The position numbers were made by a program, and so were the translations under genes. This document shows, piece by piece, positions 16,036-25,483 of a stretch of 53,499 nucleotides of DNA; position 1 is the stretch's first letter, and every line of letters starts with the position of its first letter. The notes beneath the pieces are model-generated. The model was not told the origin of the DNA, searched no databases, and saw only the letters and a program-made list of their open reading frames with translations. The DNA comes from Parvibaculum sp049671045 (GTDB lineage: Bacteria; Pseudomonadota; Alphaproteobacteria; Parvibaculales; Parvibaculaceae): NCBI RefSeq assembly GCF_049671045.1, contig NZ_JBATUH010000113.1, positions 1 to 53,499 of the forward strand, given 5' to 3'.

Positions 16036-17442
16036 ATGAGCAACAAAATGTGGGGCGGTCGCTTCGGCCAGGGCCCCGACCGCATCATGGAGGAGATCAA
16101 CGCCTCCATCGACTTCGACAAGCGCCTCTTCGCCCAGGATATCCGGGGCTCGCAGGCGCATTGCTCCATGTTGGCCGCACAGGGAATTATCTCAAGCGCG
16201 GACGCGGAGCAAATCGTCGCGGGACTCGAGGAAATCCGCAAGGACATCGACGCGGGCCAGTTCACCTTCAGCCGCGCGCTTGAAGACATCCACATGAATG
16301 TCGAGTCGCGTCTGGCGGAGCTCATCGGACCGGCGGCGGGCCGGCTCCACACCGCGCGCTCGCGCAACGATCAGGTGGCCACCGATTTCAAGCTCTATGT
16401 GCGCGACACGATCGACCATCTCGACGAGCAGCTCGCGCAGCTCCAGAAGGCGCTGGTCGAAAAGGCCATGGCCCATGCCGCCACGATCATGCCGGGCTTC
16501 ACGCATCTGCAGACGGCGCAGCCCGTGACCTTCGGCCACCACTGCCTCGCCTATGTGGAAATGGCGGCGCGCGATCGCGGCCGCTTCGCCGATGCGCGCA
16601 GGCGCCTCAACGAGAGCCCGCTCGGGGCCGCCGCGCTTGCCGGCACCTCCTTCCCGATCGACCGCGCGCGCACCGCGAAGGAACTGGGCTTCGACCGGCC
16701 GACGCGCAACTCGCTCGACAGCGTCTCCGACCGCGACTTCGTGCTGGAAACGCTTTCCGCCGCCGCCATCGCCGCGACACACCTGTCGCGGCTGGCCGAG
16801 GAAATCGTCATCTGGTCGACGCCGGGCTTCGACTTCGTGCGCCTGCCCGACAGCTTCACCACCGGCTCCTCCATCATGCCGCAGAAGCGCAACCCGGACG
16901 CCGCCGAGCTTGTCCGCGCCAAGACCGGCCGCGTCATGGGCGCGCTGACGACGCTCCTCGTCGTGATGAAGGGCCTGCCTCTCGCCTATTCCAAGGACAT
17001 GCAGGAGGACAAGGAAGCGGCCTTCGACGCGCTCGACGCGCTCTCGCTTTCGCTCGCCGCCATGACCGGCATGGTCGAGACGCTCACCGTCAACGAACAG
17101 GCGATGCGCGCCGCCGCCTCGCGCGGCTTCGCGACCGCGACCGACCTCGCCGACTGGCTGGTGCGCAAGCTCGGCATGCCCTTCCGCCAGGCCCATCACG
17201 TGACGGGCTCCCTCGTCGCGAAGGCCGAGCAGAAAGGCGTCGATCTCGACGGGCTCTCGCTTGCTGAAATGCGGGAGGTGGAGCCAAGGATCACCGATGA
17301 GGTATATTCGGTCCTGGGCGTGGATAATTCGGTCCGCAGCCGCACGAGCTTCGGCGGCACGGCGCCCGACAATGTGCGCGAGGCGGCCTCCTGGTGGCGC
17401 CGGGAACTGGCGCGCGCCGCGGCGAAGGCAGGGGAGAAATGA
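16036..17442 (+). CDS. argH: Argininosuccinate lyase
   Basis: 468 aa, typical length. It begins MWGGRFGQGPDRIMEEINAS and has the fumarase-superfamily signature GSSIMPQKRNPDAAEL with the catalytic serine near residue 279, plus THLQTAQPVTFGHH. It cleaves argininosuccinate to arginine and fumarate, the last step of arginine synthesis. It is divergent from tlpA and directly upstream of the lptM-like lipoprotein gene and lysA with 1-11 bp gaps, so these three should form one operon. Confidence 0.97.
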   Translation: MSNKMWGGRFGQGPDRIMEEINASIDFDKRLFAQDIRGSQAHCSMLAAQGIISSADAEQIVAGLEEIRKDIDAGQFTFSRALEDIHMNVESRLAELIGPAAGRLHTARSRNDQVATDFKLYVRDTIDHLDEQLAQLQKALVEKAMAHAATIMPGFTHLQTAQPVTFGHHCLAYVEMAARDRGRFADARRRLNESPLGAAALAGTSFPIDRARTAKELGFDRPTRNSLDSVSDRDFVLETLSAAAIAATHLSRLAEEIVIWSTPGFDFVRLPDSFTTGSSIMPQKRNPDAAELVRAKTGRVMGALTTLLVVMKGLPLAYSKDMQEDKEAAFDALDALSLSLAAMTGMVETLTVNEQAMRAAASRGFATATDLADWLVRKLGMPFRQAHHVTGSLVAKAEQKGVDLDGLSLAEMREVEPRITDEVYSVLGVDNSVRSRTSFGGTAPDNVREAASWWRRELARAAAKAGEK

Positions 17443-17443
17443 C

Positions 17444-17686
17444 ATGAACAGGCGGATGACGATCGCGGCGGCGCTCGGCCTCTCGGCTCTCCTCGCGCTC
17501 GGCGCCTGCGGCCGCAAGGGCGATCTCGAGCCGCCGCCCAATGTCAGCCCCGACATGGCCGCAAAACAGCCCGCCTGCGCGACCCCGCCCGGCCTTGAAG
17601 GCCGCCCGGTCGACACGACGCGCTCGCCGATGATCCCTTCGGGCAATCCGACCCAGATACCGGAAAATGCGGTTCCGGGCTGCTAG
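17444..17686 (+). CDS. lptM: Small LptM-like lipoprotein
   Basis: 80 aa from the ATG at 17444, right after the argH stop, with GGGGAG upstream. The signal peptide ends in a lipobox LGAC with lipidated Cys22. CGRKGDLEPPP follows directly, the hallmark of the short lipoproteins lying between argH and lysA in alpha- and gammaproteobacteria. LptM assists assembly of the LPS translocon LptDE at the outer membrane in enterobacteria; transfer of that function here is inference. The C-terminal part has two more cysteines (Cys46 and the final Cys80). Confidence 0.82.
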   Translation: MNRRMTIAAALGLSALLALGACGRKGDLEPPPNVSPDMAAKQPACATPPGLEGRPVDTTRSPMIPSGNPTQIPENAVPGC

Positions 17687-17697
17687 GACGAAATCAA

Positions 17698-18987
17698 GTG
17701 AACCATTTCGAATATCGCGGCGGCATCCTGCATGCTGAGGATGTCGCGATCCCCGAGATCGCCGAGGCGGTCGGCACGCCGTTCTACTGCTATTCGACGG
17801 CGACGCTGACGCGCCACGCGCAGGTCTTCATGGACGCCTTCAGGGGCCAGCCGGCGCGGCTCTGCTACGCGATCAAGGCCAACTCGAACCTCGCCGTCAT
17901 CGCCACGCTCGCCCGTCTGGGCGTCGGCGCCGATGTCGTCTCCGAAGGCGAGCTACGCCGCGCGCTCGCCGCCGGGATCGCGCCCGGCAAGATCGTCTTT
18001 TCCGGCGTCGGCAAGACCGCGGCCGAAATCGCCTTCGCGCTCGAAACGGGCATCGACCAGTTCAATGTCGAATCGGAGCCGGAACTCGACCTGCTCTCCG
18101 CGCTCGCCGCCGCGCGCGGGCTCACGGCGACCATCGCCATCCGCGTGAACCCCGATGTCGACGCCAAGACGCATGAGAAGATCGCGACCGGCAAGGCGGA
18201 AAACAAGTTCGGCATTTCGTGGAAGCGCGCGCCCGCCGTCTATGCGCGCGCCCGCGAGCTTCCCGGCATCGAGGCGAGCGGCATCGACGTCCATATCGGC
18301 AGCCAGCTGACCTCGCTCGAACCCTTTGAAGCCGCCTTCCGCCGTGTCGCCGAGATGGTGGCCGACTTGCGCGCGGAAGGACACGCCATCAGCCGCATCG
18401 ACCTTGGCGGCGGCCTCGGCATTCCCTATCGCGGCGACAACGATATTCCTCCGCATCCAGATGAATATGCGGCGATGGTCAAGCGCACGGTCGGCCATCT
18501 CGGCTGCGAGATCACCTGCGAGCCGGGCCGCCTCATCGTCGGCAATGCGGGCATCCTCGTCTCGCGCGTGATCTACGAGAAGCGCGGCGACGACAGAAAC
18601 TTCCTCATCGTCGATGCCGCGATGAACGACCTCATCCGCCCCACCCTTTATGACGCCTATCACGAGATCAGGCCCGTTTCGGAGCCATCCGGCGGCAGCG
18701 AAGAGACGGCCTATGATGTCGTGGGCCCCGTCTGCGAGACGGGCGATTTCCTCGCCAAGGGGCGCACCCTGCCGCGCCTCATGGCGGGCGATCTCGTCGC
18801 CATCATGTCGGCGGGCGCCTATGGCGCCGTTCAGGCATCCGAATACAATACGAGGCCGCTCGTGCCCGAAGTGCTCGTCAACGGCGCCGACTATGCCGTG
18901 GTGCGCGCGCGCCCAAGTTATGACGAAATCCTGAAGCAGGATATCATTCCGCAATGGATCGGGCCTGTGGCATCGCCGAAGCGCTAG
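17698..18987 (+). CDS. lysA: Diaminopimelate decarboxylase
   Basis: 429 aa, GTG start. The PLP-binding Lys60 is in CYAIKANSN, followed by the glycine-rich phosphate site DLGGGLGIPY, the dimer-interface EPGRLIVGNAGIL and the active-site CETGDF cysteine. It converts meso-diaminopimelate to lysine, the last step of lysine synthesis. It is the third gene of argH-lptM-lysA, 11 bp after lptM. Confidence 0.97.
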   Translation: MNHFEYRGGILHAEDVAIPEIAEAVGTPFYCYSTATLTRHAQVFMDAFRGQPARLCYAIKANSNLAVIATLARLGVGADVVSEGELRRALAAGIAPGKIVFSGVGKTAAEIAFALETGIDQFNVESEPELDLLSALAAARGLTATIAIRVNPDVDAKTHEKIATGKAENKFGISWKRAPAVYARARELPGIEASGIDVHIGSQLTSLEPFEAAFRRVAEMVADLRAEGHAISRIDLGGGLGIPYRGDNDIPPHPDEYAAMVKRTVGHLGCEITCEPGRLIVGNAGILVSRVIYEKRGDDRNFLIVDAAMNDLIRPTLYDAYHEIRPVSEPSGGSEETAYDVVGPVCETGDFLAKGRTLPRLMAGDLVAIMSAGAYGAVQASEYNTRPLVPEVLVNGADYAVVRARPSYDEILKQDIIPQWIGPVASPKR

Positions 18988-19086
18988 GGCCGGTTCCGCG
19001 ATAGGCGGGGGGCATGATTTTTCCCGGAAAGTCTGCAAGCTTCCCGCACCATATTCCGGTATCAGGCCCGGCAAGAGGCGCGAGAT

Positions 19087-21675
19087 TTGAGCGGCCCCGA
19101 TAGCAAAGAGCCCGAGCACAACGCTCCCGCGAGGGTCGCGCGCCGATTGCCGCCGCGCGTCGAGCGGCGCATCGGGATCGCGCGCATCCTCCTCGTCTGG
19201 GAGGCGCTCTGGCCCGTGCTGTGGCCGCCTGTGGGGCTCGCCGGCATTTTCCTCAGCCTTGCCCTTTTCGGCGCCTTTCAGCGGCTCCCCATGGCACTCC
19301 ACTGGGCGCTGCTCGGCGCCTCGGCCCTTCTCATGGCGTGGCTCGTCTGGCGTGGGCTCATGGGCCTGCGCTGGCCGGGGCGCGACGCCGCCTTGCGCCA
19401 TCTGGAGCGCGTGTCGGACCTCCCGCACCGGCCGCTCGCCGCCTATGAGGATCTTCCCGCGCCCGGCAGCGGCGACGCCGCGCTGTGGCGCGCCCACCAG
19501 AACTGGGTCGCGGAGCGCCTTCGGAAGCTGAGGCTCGGCCTGCCCTCGCCCGGCCTTGCCGCGCGCGACCCCTATGCGCTGCGCGCGATCGTGGCCCTGC
19601 TCCTCGTCGTGGCGCTTGCGGGCACCGGCGACGGGCGGATTCGGCGCGTCGCATCAGCCCTCCTGCCCGGCGTCGGCGCGGCAAAGACCCTCTCCATCGA
19701 AGCCTGGGTCACGCCCCCCGCCTATACGGGGCGCGCGCCGATCTATCTGAGCCGCGCCGAACTCGGCGAGACGCCGGCGAACGGCGAAACGCTCACCGTG
19801 CCCGTGAACAGCGTCTTTTCGATCCGCGTTCACGGTCCCCGCAACCCGCCGGCGCTCCAGACGGCCTCCGGCGAGCGCGGAGAGCGCAGCAAGCCCGAAC
19901 TGCTGGAAGATACCGGCGACCGCAATTACATCGTCGACACGAAGCTCGCCGATGCGACCGAATTCGCGCTCACCGTCGGCGGCCGCGTCGTCCGCAGCTG
20001 GAACATCGCCGTCATCCCGGACGAGAAGCCCACCATCGCGCTCACCAAGCCCATCGAGAACACGGCCACCGGCTCGCTTCGTTTTGCCTACAAGGTCCAT
20101 GACGACTATGGCGTGGTGAGCGCCGAGGCGCGCATCGCGCTCGTGGCGCCGCCGCCCCCGCCGCCCGCCGCCCCGGCTCCGAAGCCGAAGCCCGGCGCCG
20201 CGAAACCGGCCGCTCACACGAAGCCCGTGCCGCATGTCACCCCGCCCGTCATCAGGCTGGCGCTGCCCACGCTCCGGCCCCGCGATGCGAGCGGCGAAAC
20301 CTATGTCGATCTCACGCCGCACCCTTGGGCGGGCCTGCCGGTCACCATCACGCTCGTCGCCGAGGACGACGCGAAACAGGAAGGCATGAGCGAGCCCGTC
20401 GCCATGACGCTGCCCGCCCGCGACTTCAGGAAGCCGCTTGCCGCCGCCATCGTCGAGCAGCGCCGCGCCCTCGCTCTCGACCCCGCATCGACACCCCGCA
20501 TCGCCAGCGTCATCGACGCTTTCACGCATGATCCGGAACGCTATATCGACGACACCACCGTCTATCTCGCATTGCGCTCGGCCTATTGGCGGCTCACCAG
20601 CGCCGGACATGAGAGCGACCTCAACGGCATTTTCGATCTCCTCTGGGCGACGGCGCTCCATATCGAGGATGGCGACCTCTCGCTCGCCGAGAGCGATCTG
20701 CGCCGCGCCCGCGACGCGCTGAACGACGCGCTCGCCAGGGGAGCGGGCAATGACGAAATCGAGCGGCTGCTGGACGAACTCAAGGAAAGCTTCAAGCGCT
20801 ACATGGATTCGCTTGCCGCGCGGGGCGGCAACATGCCGAACCCGATGGAGCAGTTCGCGCCCCGCGACGGCCAGACCATCGACCGCGATCAGCTCGAGAA
20901 GATGCTGAGCGCCATCAGCGAGCTTGCCCGCACGGGCGCGCGCGAACAGGCCAAGGCCATGCTCGAGCAGTTGCAGGCGATCATGGAAAACATGCGCGTG
21001 CCGCAGCAGGGCAACGAGGCCATGAGCGAGAGCGAGCAGGCGATGGCGCAGGGCGTCGATCGCATGGGCAAGCTCATCGACCGGCAGCGCCAGCTCATGG
21101 ACGAAACCTTCCGCCAGAGCGGCCAGGGCAATCAGGGCGGCGCGGGCGCGCAAGGCGAGAGCGGCACGGGCGGCAAGGCGGGCGGAAAGCACGCAGGCAA
21201 ATCCCTCGAGGAGCTGAAGCGCGCGCAGGAGGCGCTGCGCCAGGAGCTCGACGGCATCATCCGCGATCTCGCCAAGACGGGAACGAAGATACCCTCATCT
21301 CTCGACAAGGCGGGCCGGTCGATGGAAAGCGCGGGCGAGCGCCTCGGCGAAGGCCGCGCCGACCGGGCGACGGGCGCGCAGGGGCAGGCGATAGCGGGCC
21401 TGCGCGAAGGTGCGCAGGGGCTTGCCGATCAGCTGATGCAGAGCATGGCGGGACGCCGTGGCACGACCGGACGCGGCAATGGCAGCACCATGGACCCCCT
21501 CGGCCGCTCGCTGCCGAGTTCCGGCACCGATCTCGGCGCCGATGTCGCCGTGCCCGACAAGATCGACATTCAGCGCGCGCGGGAGATCATCGAGGAATTG
21601 CGCCGCCGCGCGGGCGAACTTGGCCGGCCGAAGATCGAACTCGACTATCTCGACCGCCTGCTGAAGCGCTTCTGA
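19087..21675 (+). CDS. TIGR02302/DUF4175 family membrane protein
   Basis: 862 aa from the TTG at 19087 (AAGAGGCGCGAGA upstream). Two or three membrane helices lie near the N-terminus (about 35-55, 60-90) and another near 150-180. A periplasmic beta-rich region is followed by an Ala/Pro/Lys linker near 360-380 (APPPPPPAAPAPKPKP). A long charged helical part rich in Glu, Gln and Met (about 500-700) comes next, then a Gly-rich tract and a short helical C-terminus ending DYLDRLLKRF. This matches the alphaproteobacterial TIGR02302 family, whose function is unknown; an envelope role is likely. It follows lysA by 99 bp, as often seen. Confidence 0.85.
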   Translation: MSGPDSKEPEHNAPARVARRLPPRVERRIGIARILLVWEALWPVLWPPVGLAGIFLSLALFGAFQRLPMALHWALLGASALLMAWLVWRGLMGLRWPGRDAALRHLERVSDLPHRPLAAYEDLPAPGSGDAALWRAHQNWVAERLRKLRLGLPSPGLAARDPYALRAIVALLLVVALAGTGDGRIRRVASALLPGVGAAKTLSIEAWVTPPAYTGRAPIYLSRAELGETPANGETLTVPVNSVFSIRVHGPRNPPALQTASGERGERSKPELLEDTGDRNYIVDTKLADATEFALTVGGRVVRSWNIAVIPDEKPTIALTKPIENTATGSLRFAYKVHDDYGVVSAEARIALVAPPPPPPAAPAPKPKPGAAKPAAHTKPVPHVTPPVIRLALPTLRPRDASGETYVDLTPHPWAGLPVTITLVAEDDAKQEGMSEPVAMTLPARDFRKPLAAAIVEQRRALALDPASTPRIASVIDAFTHDPERYIDDTTVYLALRSAYWRLTSAGHESDLNGIFDLLWATALHIEDGDLSLAESDLRRARDALNDALARGAGNDEIERLLDELKESFKRYMDSLAARGGNMPNPMEQFAPRDGQTIDRDQLEKMLSAISELARTGAREQAKAMLEQLQAIMENMRVPQQGNEAMSESEQAMAQGVDRMGKLIDRQRQLMDETFRQSGQGNQGGAGAQGESGTGGKAGGKHAGKSLEELKRAQEALRQELDGIIRDLAKTGTKIPSSLDKAGRSMESAGERLGEGRADRATGAQGQAIAGLREGAQGLADQLMQSMAGRRGTTGRGNGSTMDPLGRSLPSSGTDLGADVAVPDKIDIQRAREIIEELRRRAGELGRPKIELDYLDRLLKRF

Positions 21676-21677
21676 TT

Positions 21678-22061
21678 TCAGCGCGGGCCTTGCGCCAGCG
21701 CTGCTTCGACGCGCTCGACAAGCTCGTCGAGCGTGAACGGCTTGAGCAGAATGTCGCTGATGATTGCCTCGAGCCCGTGGGCGCGCTCGCGCTGGTCGGA
21801 ATAGCCCGTCATGAGCAGGATCGGCATGTTCGGCGCGTCGCGCGCAGCGGCAAGCGCCAGCGAGATGCCGTCCATCACCGGCATCAGAATATCGGTGAGC
21901 AGAAGCTCATGCGGCCTGCCGCCCGCCCGCGCCCGCCCGAGCGCCGCAAGAGCCTCGCTGCCATCGGCGGCCGCCTCCACCTCATGGCCGACCCCTTCGA
22001 GCGCCCGCGTGATGAAGGCCCGGACGCTCGGCTCGTCTTCGGCGATGAGAATGCGCGCCAT
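21678..22061 (-). CDS. cpdR: CpdR-like single-domain response regulator
   Basis: 127 aa, a lone receiver domain: acidic pair Glu8-Asp9, phosphoacceptor Asp57 in LLLTDILMPVMDG, Thr82 in MTGYSDQRERAHGLEA, and Lys104 in LLKPF. The GYSDQRERAHGLEA stretch is close to the CpdR signature. CpdR links the cell-cycle phosphorelay to ClpXP, promoting degradation of CtrA and other substrates when unphosphorylated. GGAGGAG precedes the ATG at 22061. It sits 3 bp after hpt and after a zinc-ribbon gene in the same direction. The CtrA-type box at 23701 lies upstream of that block, which fits cell-cycle control. Confidence 0.85.
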   Translation of the reverse strand: MARILIAEDEPSVRAFITRALEGVGHEVEAAADGSEALAALGRARAGGRPHELLLTDILMPVMDGISLALAAARDAPNMPILLMTGYSDQRERAHGLEAIISDILLKPFTLDELVERVEAALAQGPR

Positions 22062-22064
22062 CGC

Positions 22065-22610
22065 TCACTCCTCCACGAAGCCGACGAAGGGAAGCTGGCG
22101 GAACGCATGGGCCGCATCCATGCCATAGCCGACGACGAAAACATCCGGGCATTCGAAGCCGACGAAATCGGCCTTCAACTGGGTGGCGAGCTTGCCCGGC
22201 TTGTCGAGCAGCACGCAGGTCAGGATCGTGCGGGCATGGCGCGCCGCCATCAGATCCCTGGCGAAGGCGAGCGTACGGCCCGATTCGAGTATGTCGTCGA
22301 TGATGAGAACGTCGCGCCCCTCGATGGGGACTTCCGTGTCGCGCAGGATCTTCACCTCGCCGCGCGAGGTGCGGCCCGCGCCATAGCTCGACAGGCTGAG
22401 AAAATCCATGTCAGGCGCCGCCCCAGCATCATGGAGCGCGCGCATGAGATCGGCGGCGAAGACGAAGCTCCCCTTGAGGATCGGCACGATGAGGGGCCGG
22501 GGCCCCATGCGCGCCACGATCTCGCGCGCAAGCTCATGCACGCGTGCCGAAAGAGCCTCGGCCGAATAGAGGACGGAAATGCGCGCATCGCCGGCGCAGG
22601 GCCCTGCCAT
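22065..22610 (-). CDS. hpt: Hypoxanthine phosphoribosyltransferase
   Basis: 181 aa type I phosphoribosyltransferase. The PRPP-binding motif VLIIDDILESGRTL is present, as are the hood region and LKGSFVFAADLMRAL. The Tyr-Gly loop LSSYGAG and the purine-site VGYGMD near the C-terminus fit Hpt. It salvages hypoxanthine (and guanine) to the nucleotide with PRPP. It lies 3 bp after the zinc-ribbon gene and 3 bp before cpdR, so the three are one transcript. The start at 22610 has no good ribosome site, so translation may be coupled to the upstream gene. Confidence 0.93.
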   Translation of the reverse strand: MAGPCAGDARISVLYSAEALSARVHELAREIVARMGPRPLIVPILKGSFVFAADLMRALHDAGAAPDMDFLSLSSYGAGRTSRGEVKILRDTEVPIEGRDVLIIDDILESGRTLAFARDLMAARHARTILTCVLLDKPGKLATQLKADFVGFECPDVFVVGYGMDAAHAFRQLPFVGFVEE

Positions 22611-22613
22611 GCG

Positions 22614-23597
22614 TCAGTGGCCGGCGGTTTCGGAGGGCAGCACCTTCTCGCTCGCGGCCGCCTCTCCCTCGGCTTCGCCCTTTGCGGCTTCGCCCTTTGC
22701 GGCTTCGCGATCCTCGTCCTTCTGCACGAAGCGCAGTTCGAGATCGCGCGCCTCGACCGGCGGGCTCGAAAGCCGCGTGACGAAGCTCGCCGCTTCCATG
22801 GGGGCGATGTCCTTCTCCACAAGCGCGAAGGTCCAGTGATAAAGCTCCCGCTGGTGCTGATCGAAAAGCGCGACCCTGAGGCGCGGCACGGCGCGCCGCT
22901 CGCCGCTCACATTCACGACCTCGCCCTTGATCGCGAGAACGGGCAGGCCGTTCTCCGTCTGGCGCTCATAGCCGACGCCGCGCAATTCGAAGCCGCGCAG
23001 ATTGATGGGCTTGTCGACCGCCGCATAAAGCGTCGTCGTCGCGGGCCACCGCACGGCGATGTCCTGCCGCCAGTGCCAGCCCGCATAGGCGGTGCTGGCG
23101 ACAAAGCCGACAAGCAGCACCCAGCCAATGGCGCCGAGCACGCGGCCGCGCCGTGTCGAGGCGGCGTTGTGAATGAAGGCGCGGAGCCTGCCGCCATTGC
23201 CGAGCTGCGAGGGCGGTGCCGCGTCGGTAGCGGATGCGTCCTCGCCCGCCCCGGCCTGCGCATCGGCTGGCACATCGGCAGGCATTTCGGCTCGGGCATC
23301 GGCCTGCCCATCGGCAGCGGCCGGAACCTCGGCCTTGCTCTTGAAGAGCGGCCCGCCAGCCGGGAGGACGGGCAGAGGCTCGGCCACGGGCGCTTCCGCC
23401 TCGCCTGCCGCAGCCGCCGCATCCGCGAAGCCAATGTCGTCTTCCACCGCCGGTTCGCCTTTGCGGGGCAGATCGGTCGGCGGCGCCTGATGCCAGCTAT
23501 GGCCGCATCTGGCGCATCGCACCTTGCGTCCCGAGGGCGCAAAGGAGGCCGCATCCACCGGATAGCGTGTCGAGCAGGACGGGCAGGTAATGATCAT
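22614..23597 (-). CDS. Zinc-ribbon (MJ0042/DUF3426) membrane protein
   Basis: 327 aa. The N-terminus has the MJ0042 zinc ribbon CPSC at 5-8 and CARC at 28-31. A long low-complexity Ala/Glu/Pro region follows, then a single membrane helix (about 153-170, VLGAIGWVLLVGFVAS) and a C-terminal DUF3426-like domain with LPVLAIKGEVVNVSGERRAVPRL. These proteins have an N-terminal cytosolic zinc ribbon and a periplasmic domain. Their role is not established, though some relatives affect envelope or pilus functions. It starts the block with hpt and cpdR, divergent from ftsEX. The spacer carries a CtrA-type box. Confidence 0.82.
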   Translation of the reverse strand: MIITCPSCSTRYPVDAASFAPSGRKVRCARCGHSWHQAPPTDLPRKGEPAVEDDIGFADAAAAAGEAEAPVAEPLPVLPAGGPLFKSKAEVPAAADGQADARAEMPADVPADAQAGAGEDASATDAAPPSQLGNGGRLRAFIHNAASTRRGRVLGAIGWVLLVGFVASTAYAGWHWRQDIAVRWPATTTLYAAVDKPINLRGFELRGVGYERQTENGLPVLAIKGEVVNVSGERRAVPRLRVALFDQHQRELYHWTFALVEKDIAPMEAASFVTRLSSPPVEARDLELRFVQKDEDREAAKGEAAKGEAEGEAAASEKVLPSETAGH

Positions 23598-23700
23598 CCG
23601 GGTATTTGCCGAAACTTTGAGCCGTGAACGACCGGGGGCGCGCTTCGAGGCTCCCCGCGGGATGCCTCTTCGCCAAAGCCTATTGAAACCCGCATCATGG

Positions 23701-23715
23701 TTAAAGTCCGATTAA
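23701..23715. promoter_or_regulatory. CtrA-type binding box TTAA-N7-TTAA
   Basis: TTAA at 23701-23704 and TTAA at 23712-23715 are separated by exactly 7 bp, the consensus of the alphaproteobacterial cell-cycle regulator CtrA. It lies in the 193-bp divergent spacer between the zinc-ribbon gene and ftsE. A cpdR gene, which controls CtrA stability, is in one of the two flanking blocks. Confidence 0.55.
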
Positions 23716-23790
23716 GATCGGAGCACCGGCGCGTGTGTTCCGGCATTCCGCAAGCTTCCGGCAGCGTTCATCCATGATACCTTTCAGCGC

Positions 23791-24450
23791 ATGATTCGCT
23801 TCGAGAATGTGGGCATGCGTTATGGCATGGGGCCGGAAATCCTGCGCGATGTGAGCTTTCACCTCGCCGCCGGCTCCTTTCACTTTCTCACCGGCCCGTC
23901 CGGCGCGGGCAAGACCTCGCTGCTGAAACTGATGTTTCTCGCCTCGCACCCCTCGCGCGGCCTCATCACCATGTTCGGGCGGGATGTCGCGACGCTCCCC
24001 CGCGCGGAGCTTCCCGACCTCCGCCGCCGCATCGGCGTCGTCTTTCAGGAATTCCGCCTGCTCGATCATCTGAGCACCTATGAGAACGTCGCGCTGCCGC
24101 TGCGCATTCAGGGCCGGCCGGAGGAAAGCTACCGCGCCGATGTGAAGGAGCTTCTCTCCTGGGTCGGCCTCGGCGAGCGCATGCACGCAAAGCCGCCCAC
24201 GCTTTCGGGCGGCGAGAAGCAGCGCGCCGCCATCGCCCGCGCCGTGGTCGCCCAGCCCGACGTTCTGCTCGCGGACGAGCCGACCGGCAATGTGGACCCG
24301 GAAATGGGCAAGCGGCTCCTGCGCCTTTTCGTCGAGCTCAATCGCCTCGGCACTTCGGTCCTGATCGCCACCCACGATCATGCGCTGGTCGAGGCGGCGG
24401 GAGCGCCCGAACTCGTGCTCAACAACGGGAGGCTCGCCATCCGTGGCTGA
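23791..24450 (+). CDS. ftsE: Cell division ATP-binding protein FtsE
   Basis: 219 aa ABC ATPase with Walker A GPSGAGKT (35-42), Q-loop VVFQEFRLL, signature LSGGEKQR, Walker B VLLADEPTGNVD and the H-loop ATHDHAL. The opening MIRFENVGMRYG and the DHLSTYENVALPL segment are FtsE-like. FtsE pairs with the membrane protein FtsX at the divisome to activate periplasmic amidases. It overlaps ftsX by 8 bp. The upstream spacer carries a CtrA-type box. Confidence 0.95.
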   Translation: MIRFENVGMRYGMGPEILRDVSFHLAAGSFHFLTGPSGAGKTSLLKLMFLASHPSRGLITMFGRDVATLPRAELPDLRRRIGVVFQEFRLLDHLSTYENVALPLRIQGRPEESYRADVKELLSWVGLGERMHAKPPTLSGGEKQRAAIARAVVAQPDVLLADEPTGNVDPEMGKRLLRLFVELNRLGTSVLIATHDHALVEAAGAPELVLNNGRLAIRG

Positions 24451-25402
24451 TCCTGCCGCAGCGCGCCGCAGCGCCCATCACGAGACGGCCGAAAGGCGCG
24501 GTCCGGGCGAAAGGCTCAGGGCGCTCATCGTCGAGACGCGGAGCGTCATGCCGGCGGCGGGCGCAACCGGCCTCCCGCTCATTCTCGTCGTCGCCGCCAT
24601 GTGCTTTCTCGCAAGCCTCGCCCTCGGCACGGCGCTCACGGTGGGCCACACCTCGGCCGAATGGGCGCGCGAGCTTTCGGGCGCCCTCACCGTCGAGGTG
24701 AAGCCCTCGCCCGCGATGTCGCAGGCCGACCAGACGGACGCCGTCCTCAATGTACTTTCGGGCACGCAGGGCGTGCTTTCCGCCCGCGCGCTCACCAGCG
24801 CCGATGTCGCGGGCCTGCTCGAGCCCTGGCTCGGTCAGGGCAATGTGACCGAGGACCTGCCGCTGCCGCATCTCGTCGATGTGCGGATCGACCCCAACTC
24901 GCCGCCCGATTTCGACGCGCTGGCGGAACGCATCGCCGCCGCAGCGCCGGGAGCCCGGCTCGACACGCATCGCCGCTGGCATGCCGAACTCATCCGCACC
25001 GCGCATTCCGTCGAATGGCTCGCCTATGCCGTGCTCGCCGTGGTCGCCGCGACGACCATCGCCATCGTCACCTTCGCGACGCGCGCCGGTCTTTCCGCCA
25101 ATCGCGAGGTTGTCGAGGTTCTGAATCTCATCGGCGCGCGCGACCGCTTCATCGCCGCGGAGATCGAGCGCCATTTCCTTCATCTCGGCCTCAGAGGCGG
25201 CGCCATCGGCCTTGCGCTTTCCGTCGCGACCTTCCTCGCGCTCGGGCAATACGGCCATGCCACGAGCCTCTTCCTCGTTCCGGCTTCGGGCCTGCGTCCG
25301 GAATTCTATCCCGCGCTCCTTCCCGTGCCGCTCATCGCCGCCCTCGTCGCCCTCGTCACCGCGCGGCTGACCGTCATCAGAACGCTCCACCGCCTGCTTT
25401 AA
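24443..25402 (+). CDS. ftsX: Cell division protein FtsX
   Basis: 319 aa from the GTG at 24443, inside the ftsE 3' end, with GGGAGG upstream. A first membrane helix (about 48-68) is followed by a periplasmic domain of about 110 residues and three C-terminal helices (about 193-215, 240-270, 290-315), the FtsX four-helix layout. The conserved NREVVEVLNLIGARDRFIAAE segment is present. It forms the inner-membrane partner of FtsE. Translation is probably coupled to ftsE. Confidence 0.93.
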   Translation: MADPAAARRSAHHETAERRGPGERLRALIVETRSVMPAAGATGLPLILVVAAMCFLASLALGTALTVGHTSAEWARELSGALTVEVKPSPAMSQADQTDAVLNVLSGTQGVLSARALTSADVAGLLEPWLGQGNVTEDLPLPHLVDVRIDPNSPPDFDALAERIAAAAPGARLDTHRRWHAELIRTAHSVEWLAYAVLAVVAATTIAIVTFATRAGLSANREVVEVLNLIGARDRFIAAEIERHFLHLGLRGGAIGLALSVATFLALGQYGHATSLFLVPASGLRPEFYPALLPVPLIAALVALVTARLTVIRTLHRLL

Positions 25403-25483
25403 GCCTCCCGGCTCTATGCTACAGTCGCCCCGTTTCGGGCCCCGGACGCTGGATCGGTGCGTAATTTTGCAGGTAGGGGAAAG

